Both the position numbers and the translations under genes were made by a program. This document shows, piece by piece, positions 21,712 through 30,190 of a stretch of DNA of 46,634 bases. Under the pieces are notes generated by a model. The model saw only the letters and a list, made by a program, of their open reading frames with translations, was not told where the DNA came from and ran no database searches. The DNA comes from Mesorhizobium sp. (GTDB lineage: Bacteria > Pseudomonadota > Alphaproteobacteria > Rhizobiales > Rhizobiaceae), in assembly GCF_005063415.1 (NCBI RefSeq), contig NZ_SUEG01000025.1:1-46634 (forward strand), read 5' to 3'. Positions within the stretch are counted from its first letter, which is position 1. Each line of letters opens with the position of its first letter.

Positions 21712-23700
21712 TCAGACCGCGATCTTGCCGCCACCTTGCCTGGTGATCGCAACGACCGCCGGTCGCACCGGCATGTCCGGCTTGAAGTCGGGCCAGCGGG
21801 TCGACAAATCCTCATAATAGGACGGACGGCCGAAAGCCTCCCAGTCCTCGCCACCGTCGCCGGGATGCTGGACGGCAACGAAGGCGGTCTGGTCGTCCGG
21901 CGCAAACAGCGGGCCGCACATTTCGGCGCCGATCGGCACGCGGAAGAACAGCTTTGATGTCGCCCGCGCCGGCCCTTCCGTGTCGACAGCCCACAGACCG
22001 TCGGTGCGGCCGGTGGCTTTCGGGCCCTGGCCGTCGGTAGCGACCCAGAGGCGGCCAGCCGAATCGACCGCGCAATTGTCCGGCATGCCGAACCAGCCAT
22101 TGGCCGTGGTTGCGGTCGAGAAGGTGGCACCGACAGCCGCAACCGAGGGATCACCGCATTTCAAGAGCACCTCCCACTTGCCGTTGGTGGCGGCAAAATC
22201 GCCGCCGTCCTCGACGATCTCGATGATGTGGCCAAAGGCATTTTCGGCACGCGGGTTGGCGGCGTCGACCTGATCGGCCTTGCGCTTCGAATTGTTGGTC
22301 AGCATGACATAGACCTTGCCGTTGGCGGCATTGGGCTGGATGTCTTCCGGACGGTCCATCTTGGTGGCGCCGAGCAGGTCGGCGGCGCGGCGCGTCTCGA
22401 TCAGCACGTCGGCCTGACTGGCGAAGCCGTTCTCCGCCGTCAGCGGCCCTTGGCCGAAGACGATCGGCAGCCACTCGACCGAACCGTCGTCGGCAAACTT
22501 GGCGACATGCAAGGTGCCGTCGTCGAGCAAATCCATGTTGGCGGCGCGATCGTCCGGGTTGAACTTGCCTGTGGTGACGAACTTATAGACATAGTCGAAG
22601 CGCTCGTCGTCGCCGAGATAGAAGACGACACGGCCGTCCTTGGCGACGATCGATTCAGCGCCCTCATGCTTGAAGCGGCCCATCGCGGTGCGCTTCCTCG
22701 GCACCGAAGTCGGGTCCTGGACGTCGACCTCGACGATCCAGCCGAAGCGGTTCGGCTCGTTCGGCTCCTTGCCGATGTCGAAACGGTCGTAATGCGCTGC
22801 CCATTCATAGGCACCTTCGGGAATGCCGAGGCGCTTGTAATTGGCGGCTTCCTTACCCTGCGGCAGCTCGCCCGAGAAATAGCCGTGGATGTTCTCCTCG
22901 GCCATGACATAGGTGCCCCATGGCGTGACGCCGCCGGCGCAGTTGTTGACAGTGCCGATGACTTTGGTGCCGCTCGGGTCGGCGCTGGTCTTGACGCGGT
23001 CGTGGCCGGCGACGGGGCCGGAGAGCGCGATCTCGGTGTTGGAGGTGATGCGACGGTTGAGCTTGCCGTCGCGAACGACCTGCCATTTGCCTGATACCTT
23101 GCGGATCTCGACGATGGTGCCGCCATGCGCGGTCATCTCGACGTCGACTTGTTCCTTGCTGAGAGGCGCCTGCTTGGCTTTGCCGTCGACAATGGTGACG
23201 AGGCCCGGAAACATCAGGTGCGGATTGGTGTATTCGTGGTTGACCACCAGCAGGCCGTGCTCGGCCGAGCCGTCGATCGGGATATAGCCGACATAGTCGT
23301 TGTTGTAGCCGAATTGTCTGGCCTGGGCCTCCGCCGACTGTTTTGTCGGATCGAATTCCGGCGAATCGGCGAACAGCGGATCGCCCCAGCGCAGCAGCAC
23401 ATCGGCGTCATAGCCGGGTGCGACGTGATGCTTGTCGTCGATGCCGGCCTCGAGCTCGTCGAAAGCGAAGGCGGAGCCTTCGGCGGCGCGGGCGTTGTCG
23501 GCGGTGATCAGCGCCAGTGGGCTGACGGTAGCGGCTATGGCCGAGACGGCAAGCGAGCCCTTGAGGAAGCCGCGGCGCGAGAACCGCGCGGCGATGATTT
23601 CACCCATGGTGCGGTTGTCGGTGGGATTGGCTCCTGGCCCGTCGTTTTCCTCGAGCAGGCTGGTGCGGAAATGGGCGTCAGGGGAGCGATGTTCGGTCAT
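21712..23700 (-). CDS. phoX: PhoX-family alkaline phosphatase, Tat-exported
   Basis: 662-residue PhoX-type (DUF839) phosphatase. A twin-arginine signal SRRGFLKGSLAVSAIAA lies at about residues 41-57, unusually far in but normal for this family; the enzyme folds with its metals before export to the periplasm. Family blocks include VVNHEYTNPHLMFPG, NNCAGGVTPWGTYVMAEEN, DRPEDIQPN, and MPDNCAVDSAGRLWVATDGQ, which supply the Ca/Fe ligands in characterised PhoX. It releases phosphate from organic phosphomonoesters. ATG 23700 is chosen over a longer frame because a Pho box lies upstream of it at 23768-23785. Confidence 0.92.
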   Translation of the reverse strand: MTEHRSPDAHFRTSLLEENDGPGANPTDNRTMGEIIAARFSRRGFLKGSLAVSAIAATVSPLALITADNARAAEGSAFAFDELEAGIDDKHHVAPGYDADVLLRWGDPLFADSPEFDPTKQSAEAQARQFGYNNDYVGYIPIDGSAEHGLLVVNHEYTNPHLMFPGLVTIVDGKAKQAPLSKEQVDVEMTAHGGTIVEIRKVSGKWQVVRDGKLNRRITSNTEIALSGPVAGHDRVKTSADPSGTKVIGTVNNCAGGVTPWGTYVMAEENIHGYFSGELPQGKEAANYKRLGIPEGAYEWAAHYDRFDIGKEPNEPNRFGWIVEVDVQDPTSVPRKRTAMGRFKHEGAESIVAKDGRVVFYLGDDERFDYVYKFVTTGKFNPDDRAANMDLLDDGTLHVAKFADDGSVEWLPIVFGQGPLTAENGFASQADVLIETRRAADLLGATKMDRPEDIQPNAANGKVYVMLTNNSKRKADQVDAANPRAENAFGHIIEIVEDGGDFAATNGKWEVLLKCGDPSVAAVGATFSTATTANGWFGMPDNCAVDSAGRLWVATDGQGPKATGRTDGLWAVDTEGPARATSKLFFRVPIGAEMCGPLFAPDDQTAFVAVQHPGDGGEDWEAFGRPSYYEDLSTRWPDFKPDMPVRPAVVAITRQGGGKIAV

Positions 23701-23767
23701 AGGGGCATGCCTCTGGCTGGATGGATTGCTGGAGCGTGTTGCCTGGCCAGTCCGGTATCGCCGGCAG

Positions 23768-23785
23768 GTCACAGTTTGATGACAT
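23768..23785 (-). promoter_or_regulatory. Pho box of phoX
   Basis: On the minus strand the two 7-base half-sites read ATGTCAT and CTGTGAC separated by CAAA, which fits the PhoB consensus CTGTCAT-N4-CTGTCAT closely. It lies 67 bases before the phoX start codon, so phoX should be induced under phosphate limitation. Confidence 0.75.
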
Positions 23786-23899
23786 GCCGGCTAATTACCA
23801 CTGCGATTTCGTATCCAGCAACAGCCCCGCTTGACCGCGACCGGCGCTTCGGAAACAAGAGCTGCGGTGGGCGTAGGACTGCATCGGAAGGAACAAAAA

Positions 23900-24238
23900 G
23901 TGAGTTTCTGGGGACTTGGGCAGCTCTGCGTTTCGACGGTGATCTTCCTGCTGGCGGCGATGGCTGCCAAACAGTGGGGGCTGGCGCCGAGCCTCGGCAA
24001 GATCGTGCTGACGTTGGCGCTCTATTCGCTCGGCAATCTGATCATGCTGAGGCTGATCCGTGAATTCGGCATGTCGGTGTCGTTCAGCCTGTCAGCGGTG
24101 ATCCAGCTGGTGTCGGTGAATGTGGTGGCGCTGGTCTTCTTCGGCGAGCGCGTCAATGCCTTGCAGGCGACCGGCATTGTGCTTGCCATCGCAGCTGTGG
24201 CGCTGATCTCGCTCGGGCCCTATCTACAAAGGCTGTAA
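23900..24238 (+). CDS. Small SMR/EamA-like membrane protein
   Basis: 112 residues, four hydrophobic helices, the size and spacing of a small multidrug resistance (SMR/DMT superfamily) subunit. The third and fourth helices, SFSLSAVIQLVSVNVVALVFFGERVNALQATGIVLAIAAVALISLG, follow the EmrE pattern including the FFGER/Q motif. The membrane Glu of EmrE helix 1 that binds drug and protons is not present (Thr or Ser there), so it may not be a proton-coupled drug exporter; related half-size proteins flip lipids or form heterodimers. GTG 23900 is preferred because GGAAGGAA precedes it. Fifteen bases before the PAP2 gene, probably one transcript. Confidence 0.75.
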   Translation: MSFWGLGQLCVSTVIFLLAAMAAKQWGLAPSLGKIVLTLALYSLGNLIMLRLIREFGMSVSFSLSAVIQLVSVNVVALVFFGERVNALQATGIVLAIAAVALISLGPYLQRL

Positions 24239-24252
24239 CTGCGATCGGGCCG

Positions 24253-24954
24253 ATGATGAAGACCGCAAGCAGACTGCGCAACTGGCTGGAGTTCCCGGTT
24301 CTGCTGGCCGGGCTGATCATTGCCGGCGGGCTGTGGGGGTTCGAGGAGCTGATGGAGATGGCGCGGGCCACCACGCCGCATGCCTTCGATACCGAAATCC
24401 TGCTTGCCTTCCGCAAGGCCGGCCAACCCGACAATCCGATCGGACCGGCGTGGCTGGAAGGAGCGATGCGCGACATCACCAGCCTCGGCAGCGCCAGCGT
24501 GTTGGTCCTGATTACCGCGGCAATGATCGTCTATCTGCTCCTCATACGCAGGCCAGGCGCGGCGCTTCTCATGTTCGTCGCGGTAGCGGGTGGCCAGGTC
24601 CTGTCAAGCGTGCTCAAGTTCGATATAGACCGGCCGCGCCCCGATCTGGTCTCGCATCTCGCCGACGTGGCATCGCTTTCGTTTCCGAGCGGCCACGCCA
24701 TGCTGTCGGCGGTGACATATTTGACGCTGGGCAGCATGGCGGCGCGGTTTTTGCCCGGGCGGACAACGAAGATCTATGTGCTCGGGCTGGCGGTGCTGAC
24801 GACGGTGGTGGTCGGCATCAGCCGCATCTATCTCGGCGTCCACTGGCCGTCCGACGTAATGGCCGGCTGGTGCGCCGGCTTTGCCTGGGCGATGCTGTGC
24901 TGGCTTGCGGCCCGGTTCCTGCAGCGATGGCTCGGGCGGGCCGGCGGCACCTGA
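24253..24954 (+). CDS. PAP2-family membrane phosphatase
   Basis: 233-residue type 2 phosphatidic-acid phosphatase with about six membrane helices. The three catalytic motifs are complete: Lys122-x6-Arg129-Pro (LKFDIDRPRP), PSGH at 145-148, and Ser-Arg191-x5-His197-x3-Asp201 (SRIYLGVHWPSD). It removes phosphate from lipids such as phosphatidic acid, undecaprenyl pyrophosphate or lipid A at the periplasmic face. Just downstream of the SMR-like gene on the same strand, an association that suggests a joint role in lipid handling, but this is weak. Confidence 0.9.
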   Translation: MMKTASRLRNWLEFPVLLAGLIIAGGLWGFEELMEMARATTPHAFDTEILLAFRKAGQPDNPIGPAWLEGAMRDITSLGSASVLVLITAAMIVYLLLIRRPGAALLMFVAVAGGQVLSSVLKFDIDRPRPDLVSHLADVASLSFPSGHAMLSAVTYLTLGSMAARFLPGRTTKIYVLGLAVLTTVVVGISRIYLGVHWPSDVMAGWCAGFAWAMLCWLAARFLQRWLGRAGGT

Positions 24955-24975
24955 CTCATGTCAGTCGATTTGCGG

Positions 24976-25074
24976 TCAAATCAGCCTGTTGATCAGACCA
25001 TGGCCGCAGCCTGCCAGCAGGAAAACCATCGACAGCAAGGCTGTCGAGGTCGCCAACGCTTTGAATATCTTCAC
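24976..25074 (-). CDS. Very small putative lipoprotein
   Basis: 32 residues beginning at GTG 25074 with AAGGATGA upstream: KIFKALATSTALLSMVFLLAGCGHGLINRLI. The signal ends in a perfect lipobox LLAGC, leaving a mature peptide of only about 10 residues after the lipid-modified Cys, similar in size to entericidins. A longer frame extends upstream but has no lipoprotein features and poor start. Convergent with the PAP2 gene. Real expression is uncertain, but the lipobox and ribosome site together make chance less likely. Confidence 0.55.
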   Translation of the reverse strand: MKIFKALATSTALLSMVFLLAGCGHGLINRLI

Positions 25075-25204
25075 CTGCTCATCCTTTTTGAGTCGTCGCC
25101 TGTGAAATCGGGATCGCAATGGATGTCCCGCCAACCGATGCCGTAGCATGCTAGCGCATCGGCTGGCAAAGAGTGCTGCATGTTTCACATATGCAAGATG
25201 ATGC

Positions 25205-25233
25205 TTGAACCATCATAATGAAGGTATTATACG
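25205..25233 (+). promoter_or_regulatory. Promoter of the XRE-type regulator
   Basis: TTGAAC (25205-25210), 17 bases, TATACG (25228-25233), 33 bases before the ATG at 25267. Good sigma-70 match in an AT-rich patch unlike its surroundings. Confidence 0.6.
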
Positions 25234-25266
25234 TGATACTGCAGATTCAGACGGGGGTTTTGGCCG

Positions 25267-25536
25267 ATGATCACTGCCGCGCAGATGCGTGCCGCGAGGG
25301 CGCTGGCCGGCATCGATCAGAAGACGCTCGCCGAGCGCGCCGGGGTTTCGCTTCCAACCATTCAGCGCATGGAAGCGAGCGACGGCGTGGTCCGGGGCGT
25401 GGTCGATACGCTGATGAAGGTCATCCAGGCCCTTGAAGAGGCCGGGGTCGAGCTGATCGGCGAGAACCAGGCGAGCGAGCGTGGCGGCAGGGGCGTTCGC
25501 CTCAAGCCTGTCACGCCGCAGAACCCGCAGGGCTGA
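25267..25536 (+). CDS. XRE-family helix-turn-helix regulator
   Basis: 89-residue DNA-binding protein. Residues 5-60 form an XRE/Cro helix-turn-helix: MRAARALAGIDQKTLAERAGVSLPTIQRMEASDGVV, followed by a helix LMKVIQALEEAGVELIGEN. This layout, with VELIGEN then a basic tail, is a common rhizobial single-domain regulator with unknown target. It has its own promoter and is closed by a hairpin at 25553, which separates it from the SulP gene downstream; it may still regulate that gene. Confidence 0.88.
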   Translation: MITAAQMRAARALAGIDQKTLAERAGVSLPTIQRMEASDGVVRGVVDTLMKVIQALEEAGVELIGENQASERGGRGVRLKPVTPQNPQG

Positions 25537-25552
25537 CGGTACTGCCGCATCG

Positions 25553-25576
25553 CCGAAAATCAAATTCGATTTTCGG
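25553..25576 (+). terminator. Hairpin after the XRE gene
   Basis: CCGAAAATC (25553-25561), loop AAATTC, GATTTTCGG (25568-25576): perfect 9-bp stem 17 bases after the stop codon. The TTTT lies within the stem rather than after it, so termination is likely but not certain. The remaining bases to 25717 hold no gene I can support. Confidence 0.6.
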
Positions 25577-25717
25577 ATAGTCCGATGCGCCGTTCAAAAG
25601 TGTTGGAGCGTATCTGTGCGCCCATTTGGACGCACGCCGCTCCAAGTCGCGACGGCGACCGCCGACAGTCCTGCCGACGATCCCGCCGCCTCCTTGGTTT
25701 CATGGGGAAGGCACTCG

Positions 25718-27430
25718 ATGGATCAGACCCGGCGGGCAGCGCATCAACCGGCACGCCCGACATTTTCCGAACTGTTCACGCCGAAGCTGGTGACGGTGTT
25801 GCGCGAGGGCTATACGCTCGCGCACTTCAAGGCAGATGCCATTGCCGGGCTGACTGTCGCCATCGTAGCGCTGCCGCTGTCGATGGCAATTGCCATTGCT
25901 TCAGGCGTGACGCCGGAACGCGGGCTCTACACCTCGATCATCGGCGGCTTCCTGGTCTCGGCGCTTGGCGGCAGCCGTTTCCAGATCGGCGGCCCGGCCG
26001 GCGCCTTCATTGTGCTTGTGGCTGCGACAGTGGCGCGGGTTGGCGTCGACGGCTTGCTGCTGGCGACGATGATGGCCGGCCTGTTCCTGCTTGCCATCGG
26101 CTATCTCAGGCTTGGCACCTACATCAAGTTCATCCCCTATCCGGTGACCGTCGGCTTCACCGCCGGCATCGCCGTCATCATCTTCTCCGGCCAGATCGTC
26201 GAACTGTTCGGGCTGAAGCTCGCCGGCAAGGAACCGGGGCCGCTGGTGCCGAAGCTGATGGCCATCGGCGAGGCGGCCGGAACGATCAACCTCGCGGCAA
26301 CCGCGGTGGCGGCATTGACCATCATCACCATTGCGCTGTTGAAGCGGTTTCGGCCGAAGTGGCCAGCTATGCTGATTGCCATCGGACTGGCATCCCTCGT
26401 CGTGGCATTGCTCGCCATGCCGGCCGAGACGATCGGCACGCGCTTCGGCGGCATCCCGCGCAGCCTGCAATGGCCGGCCTTCCCGCCGCTTAGCCTCGAC
26501 AGGATAATCGACGTGCTGCCGGACGCCATCGCCTTTGCGCTGCTCGGGGCGATCGAATCGCTGCTGTCGGCCGTCGTCGCCGACGGCATGACCGGAAGGC
26601 GGCATCGCTCCAATTGCGAGTTGGTGGCGCAAGGCTTCGCCAATGTCGCCTCCGCTCTGTTCGGCGGCATATGCACCACCGGCACCATTGCCCGCACCGC
26701 GACCAATGTACGGGCCGGCGCGCATGGACCGGTCTCAGGCATGATGCACTCGGCCATCCTGCTTGCGCTGATGCTGGTGGCAGCACCGCTGGCCAGCTAT
26801 ATCCCGCTTGCAGCACTTGCCGGCGTGCTGGCGGTGGTGTGCTGGAACATGTTCGAGAAACAGGCCTTCGCAACCTTGCTGCGCGCCTCGCGCGGCGATG
26901 CGCTAGTGCTGATGGCGACGTTCCTGATCGTCATCTTCCGCGACCTGACTGAAGGCATCGTCGTCGGCTTCGTGCTTGGCTCGATCCTGTTCATCGACCG
27001 CATGGCCAAGAGCATCGCGATGGAGGCGGACCATCAATCCTTGGTGCAGGAAGACGTCGCCGACCGCGCCAGTGCTTATGATTCCAGCGAAGCGAGCGAT
27101 GCCGACACCGTCGTCTACCGGATATCGGGCGCCTTCTTCTTCGGCGCCGCCTCGACCGTCGGCACGGTGCTGGACCGCATCGCCGACCAGCGCAAGAACT
27201 TCATCCTCGACTGCTCGGCGGTGCCGTTCTTCGATTCGACGGCGGCCAATGTCATCGAGGGCGCGGCCCACAAGGCGAGCCGCGCCGGCGTTCGGTTCAT
27301 TATATCAGGCGCTTCACCGCAGATACGCCGCATGCTGATCAACCATGGCGTCAAGCGGCCGCTGGTGACTTATGCCGCCTCGATCACGGATGCGCGGGCG
27401 CAGCTGAAGAAAGCCGCGCCCGCCGCCTGA
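25718..27430 (+). CDS. SulP-family anion transporter with STAS domain
   Basis: 570-residue inner-membrane transporter. Residues from about 30 to 430 hold the SulP core of some 12-14 helices, opening with DAIAGLTVAIVALPLSMAIAIASGVTPERGLYTSIIGGFLVSALGGSRFQIGGPAGAFIVLVA, which is the family signature. A cytoplasmic STAS domain follows (about 460-560: TVVYRISGAFFFGAAST...ILDCSAVPFFDSTAANVIEG), including the DST helix. Substrates in the family include sulfate, bicarbonate and dicarboxylates. ATG 25718 has GGGGAAGG ahead. No carbonic anhydrase or sulfur genes adjoin it, so the substrate cannot be chosen. Confidence 0.92.
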   Translation: MDQTRRAAHQPARPTFSELFTPKLVTVLREGYTLAHFKADAIAGLTVAIVALPLSMAIAIASGVTPERGLYTSIIGGFLVSALGGSRFQIGGPAGAFIVLVAATVARVGVDGLLLATMMAGLFLLAIGYLRLGTYIKFIPYPVTVGFTAGIAVIIFSGQIVELFGLKLAGKEPGPLVPKLMAIGEAAGTINLAATAVAALTIITIALLKRFRPKWPAMLIAIGLASLVVALLAMPAETIGTRFGGIPRSLQWPAFPPLSLDRIIDVLPDAIAFALLGAIESLLSAVVADGMTGRRHRSNCELVAQGFANVASALFGGICTTGTIARTATNVRAGAHGPVSGMMHSAILLALMLVAAPLASYIPLAALAGVLAVVCWNMFEKQAFATLLRASRGDALVLMATFLIVIFRDLTEGIVVGFVLGSILFIDRMAKSIAMEADHQSLVQEDVADRASAYDSSEASDADTVVYRISGAFFFGAASTVGTVLDRIADQRKNFILDCSAVPFFDSTAANVIEGAAHKASRAGVRFIISGASPQIRRMLINHGVKRPLVTYAASITDARAQLKKAAPAA

Positions 27431-27443
27431 GCTGATGGCTGGC

Positions 27444-28304
27444 TTAGTCGAGGCCCAACGCTGCGACTTCGCCCTCATTCATCAGCGGCACGAAGAGGGT
27501 CGACCTGCCGTCGGTGCCGATGTCGGCGCTACCCGGCTTGAACGTCGCAACCACTTGCGGCGTGCCGCCGGCTTTGTAGCGGTAGAGCGTGCCGGTCATA
27601 TACGCGGTGGCGTAGATGCTGCCGCCGTTGGCAACGACGCCATCGAGGTTGGCAAACTTTTCCGCGCCGGGCAGTGGCGAAACGGCCTTGGTAGCAAGAT
27701 CGACCGAGAGCAGGCCGCCCGGCTCCGCGGTGCTGAAGTCGGGCTTGATGCCCTTGCCCCAGGAAGCGACGATCAGCCGGCCGCCATCGGCGAAGATGCC
27801 ATTCGGCGAAGCGAGCGAAGCATCCTTGACGAATAGTTCCGGCCGGTCGCCATCGATGCGATAGATCGTATCGGCAAGCATATCGGTGACGTAGACCTTG
27901 CCGGATGCATCAGCGGTCATGTCGTTGAGGAAGACGGCGTTCGGCACGTCGATCGTCGACGCTAGCTTGCCGCTTGCGAGATCGACGACGCGCACATGGG
28001 TGAGGTCGGCGACGTAGAGTTTGCCGCCGGCAATCGCCATGCCCTTGGGCGCGTCCATGCCGTCGGTCCAGTGTTGCGTAACCATCTTGCCGTCCATCGA
28101 CAGGATCGACAGATAGCCGTTGCCGTCGGCTTCGCCGGGATTGCCGACGATGTTCGAGATGATGATGCGTTTGCCGGCGGCATCGAACAGCGCCGATTCC
28201 GGTTGCTCGAGGCCGCCGGTGCGCCAGAGTTCAGCGGCCTGAACTGCCGGCGCAGTCGCGATGCCGACGATGGCGAGAAGTATCGGTGTGAAGAGGCTTT
28301 TCAT
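27444..28304 (-). CDS. Exported SMP-30/gluconolactonase-like beta-propeller protein
   Basis: 286 residues with a Sec signal peptide (KSLFTPILLAIVGIATAPAVQA, cleavage near 23). The mature part is a six-bladed propeller of the SMP-30/NHL type: GMAIAGGKLYVADLTHVRVVDL, NDMTADASGKVYVTDMLADTIYRID, SPNGIFADGGRLIVASW and LDGVVANGGSIYATAYMTG are successive blades, with the acidic metal ligands suggested by N-D and P-N-G turns. Members hydrolyse lactones; a periplasmic one could act on sugar lactones, but non-enzymatic propellers look alike. Divergent from the HTH regulator at 28420; convergent with sulP. Confidence 0.82.
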   Translation of the reverse strand: MKSLFTPILLAIVGIATAPAVQAAELWRTGGLEQPESALFDAAGKRIIISNIVGNPGEADGNGYLSILSMDGKMVTQHWTDGMDAPKGMAIAGGKLYVADLTHVRVVDLASGKLASTIDVPNAVFLNDMTADASGKVYVTDMLADTIYRIDGDRPELFVKDASLASPNGIFADGGRLIVASWGKGIKPDFSTAEPGGLLSVDLATKAVSPLPGAEKFANLDGVVANGGSIYATAYMTGTLYRYKAGGTPQVVATFKPGSADIGTDGRSTLFVPLMNEGEVAALGLD

Positions 28305-28419
28305 GGCTAGTCTCCTGTAATGGACTGGCGGAGAGCTAGGCCTTTCGATACTTTTCGGGAAGATCTATCAGGACTAGTACCGAAGGCTGATACCAAATCG
28401 TGCAAACGAGGTGCATCCC

Positions 28420-29223
28420 ATGAACGGCCTGATCTTCGAAGCGCTGAAGCGGACGCTTAAGGCCAAGGGCGTGACCTACCGCGTCCTTGCCGAGCGGATG
28501 GGTGTTTCCGAGCCGACGGTGAAACGCATCTTTCATGAGCGCAACTGCAAGCTCGACCGGTTGATGGAGATCTGCACTGCCGCCGGCGTGGAGTTGGAGA
28601 ACGTGCTCGGCTCTATGAACAGAGGACCAGGACCCGCCAACCAGATCGCGCCGGAGATCGAGCGCAAGCTCGCCGGGCGGCCGGCACTGCTGTTCGTCTT
28701 CGTCATGCTTTCCGAGAAATTCACTCCCGAAGGCATCATGCGCTCACAAGGGCTGAGCGAGGCTTCGATCTTCCTCTATCTGCGCGACCTCGAGGAACTC
28801 GGCCTGGTCGCGCTCGGTCGCGGCCTGTCGGCAAGGCTGCTGGTCGAGGCGCCGATCCAGTGGAATTTCGACGGGCCATTGCGGCCGCTGTTCGAGATGA
28901 CCAACAAGAATTTCATCGGCTGGGCCATCACCCATCTTGAGCGCGAGGCGACATTCGTCAGCTTCTCCAGGCGGATGCGGCCGGAAACGGCGGAAATGGT
29001 CAGGCGCGAGGCGGAGGAATTGGCGGAGCGCGCCAAATTGCTTGCTCATCACGACCAGCACACGACGCCCGAAGACGGACTGGTCGGCTACAAATGGACG
29101 TTTGCGTTCGGCGCAACGCCGTTCCCGGTGATCATGCCGATCGGGCCACATCCGCGCGACGCAGGCGCGCGGACGGACGATCGAGTTGCGGCCGCCGCAA
29201 ACGGACGGCGTCTGCCGGCCTAG
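28420..29223 (+). CDS. HTH (XRE-type) regulator with ligand-like C-terminal domain
   Basis: 267 residues. An N-terminal helix-turn-helix (KAKGVTYRVLAERMGVSEPTVKRIFHERNCKLDRLMEICTAAGVELENVL, about residues 12-62) is of the XRE type. The remaining 200 residues contain GLSEASIFLYLRDLEELGLVALG, which looks like a second winged helix, then helical sequence; I do not recognise the C-terminal family. ATG 28420 is favoured over GTG 28411 because GAGGTG precedes it. Divergent from the SMP-30-like gene, with TATCAG (28366-28371) and CTGATA (28387-28392) inverted between them as a possible operator. Confidence 0.82.
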   Translation: MNGLIFEALKRTLKAKGVTYRVLAERMGVSEPTVKRIFHERNCKLDRLMEICTAAGVELENVLGSMNRGPGPANQIAPEIERKLAGRPALLFVFVMLSEKFTPEGIMRSQGLSEASIFLYLRDLEELGLVALGRGLSARLLVEAPIQWNFDGPLRPLFEMTNKNFIGWAITHLEREATFVSFSRRMRPETAEMVRREAEELAERAKLLAHHDQHTTPEDGLVGYKWTFAFGATPFPVIMPIGPHPRDAGARTDDRVAAAANGRRLPA

Positions 29224-29349
29224 GTCAGAATGCAGAACGACCGAGTCCGGGCTGTTGGCGGCAGCCAGTCTGACTGAGGTTCTTACCCCTGAGTATCGGC
29301 CGCAAACCGGTTTCTCGGAGGGCCCATGCTCAACCACAAGATCGAGCGG

Positions 29350-30149
29350 CTATTCGGCGGTCTTGTTCGCCGCCACCTTGTCATCCCAGACCATCTGCCG
29401 GTAGTCGAAGCCGTATTCCAGCGTCGGCTTGACGATGCGGAAATAGGGCGACAGGTCGAAGTCGCGCGGCGTGTAGAGCGAGTGATGGCGGATGTGCAGG
29501 ATTTCCCTGCGCGAATAGCTCGACTGGGCCGAGGCACGGCCGGGCGCCCGGGTAATCTCGGGTAGGATCGGGTAGCGGATCTGGCCGTAAGCCTCCGCGA
29601 TCAGCGACGAGCAGATGGCGCGCGTCGGGTCGCCGGAACCGAAAGCCAGCATGCGGCGGCGCCAACGCACCGGTACCGGCGGCGTCGGCAAGAAGTAGCG
29701 CAGCATGTCGAATATGTTCTTGAGATCGTATCTGAGACCGAGCCTGCCGATCATGAAGGCGACGACCGTGTCGCGATCTTCGGGAGCGAGGCCGCTCGCC
29801 CGGCAGATGCGGGTGTTGTAGCTGCGGTAGCGCGACAACGGCACGGCGATGCAGCCATCGCCGAGCGTGACCTCGATCAGGCGCCGCCGTTCCGATCCGT
29901 CCTCCGGCTCCGGCAGCGCATCCCCGACATAGAAGGCGGCATGCGACCAGGTCGACGGGTGAGGTATTTGATCGCCGCCGAGATCCTCTGGTTGCCTTCG
30001 ATGAGCAGGATGTCGCCGGGCTCGAGCGTGCGGCGCAGCGTTTCGGCGTCCGACGGCGTGTAAGGCTCGTAGCCGGACGATTCCTCCTGCAGCCGGCCGG
30101 CAAGCCAGCGGCCAAGTCGGTCCAGAAGCGTGTCGCCGGGCTCGGTCAT
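29350..30149 (-). pseudogene. YiiX/NlpC-P60-like cysteine hydrolase interrupted by a frameshift
   Basis: Two adjacent frames make one protein. From ATG 30149 the first frame encodes TPSDAETLRRTLEPGDILLIEGNQRISAAIKYLT; the second takes over at about 29955 with STWSHAAFYVGD and runs to TAG 29350. A normal copy would read YLTQSTWSHA; one base is missing around 29953-29958, where CAGTCGACC has become CGTCGACC. Family hallmarks are kept: GDILL, the catalytic His in WSHAAFYVG and Cys in AICSSLIAEAYG. Members are permuted papain-like hydrolases, probably acting on cell wall or lipids. Either a recent mutation or a sequencing error. Confidence 0.8.
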
Positions 30150-30190
30150 GCCAGACGGCGATTACCACAGGGCGGCAAATTAGACCATGA

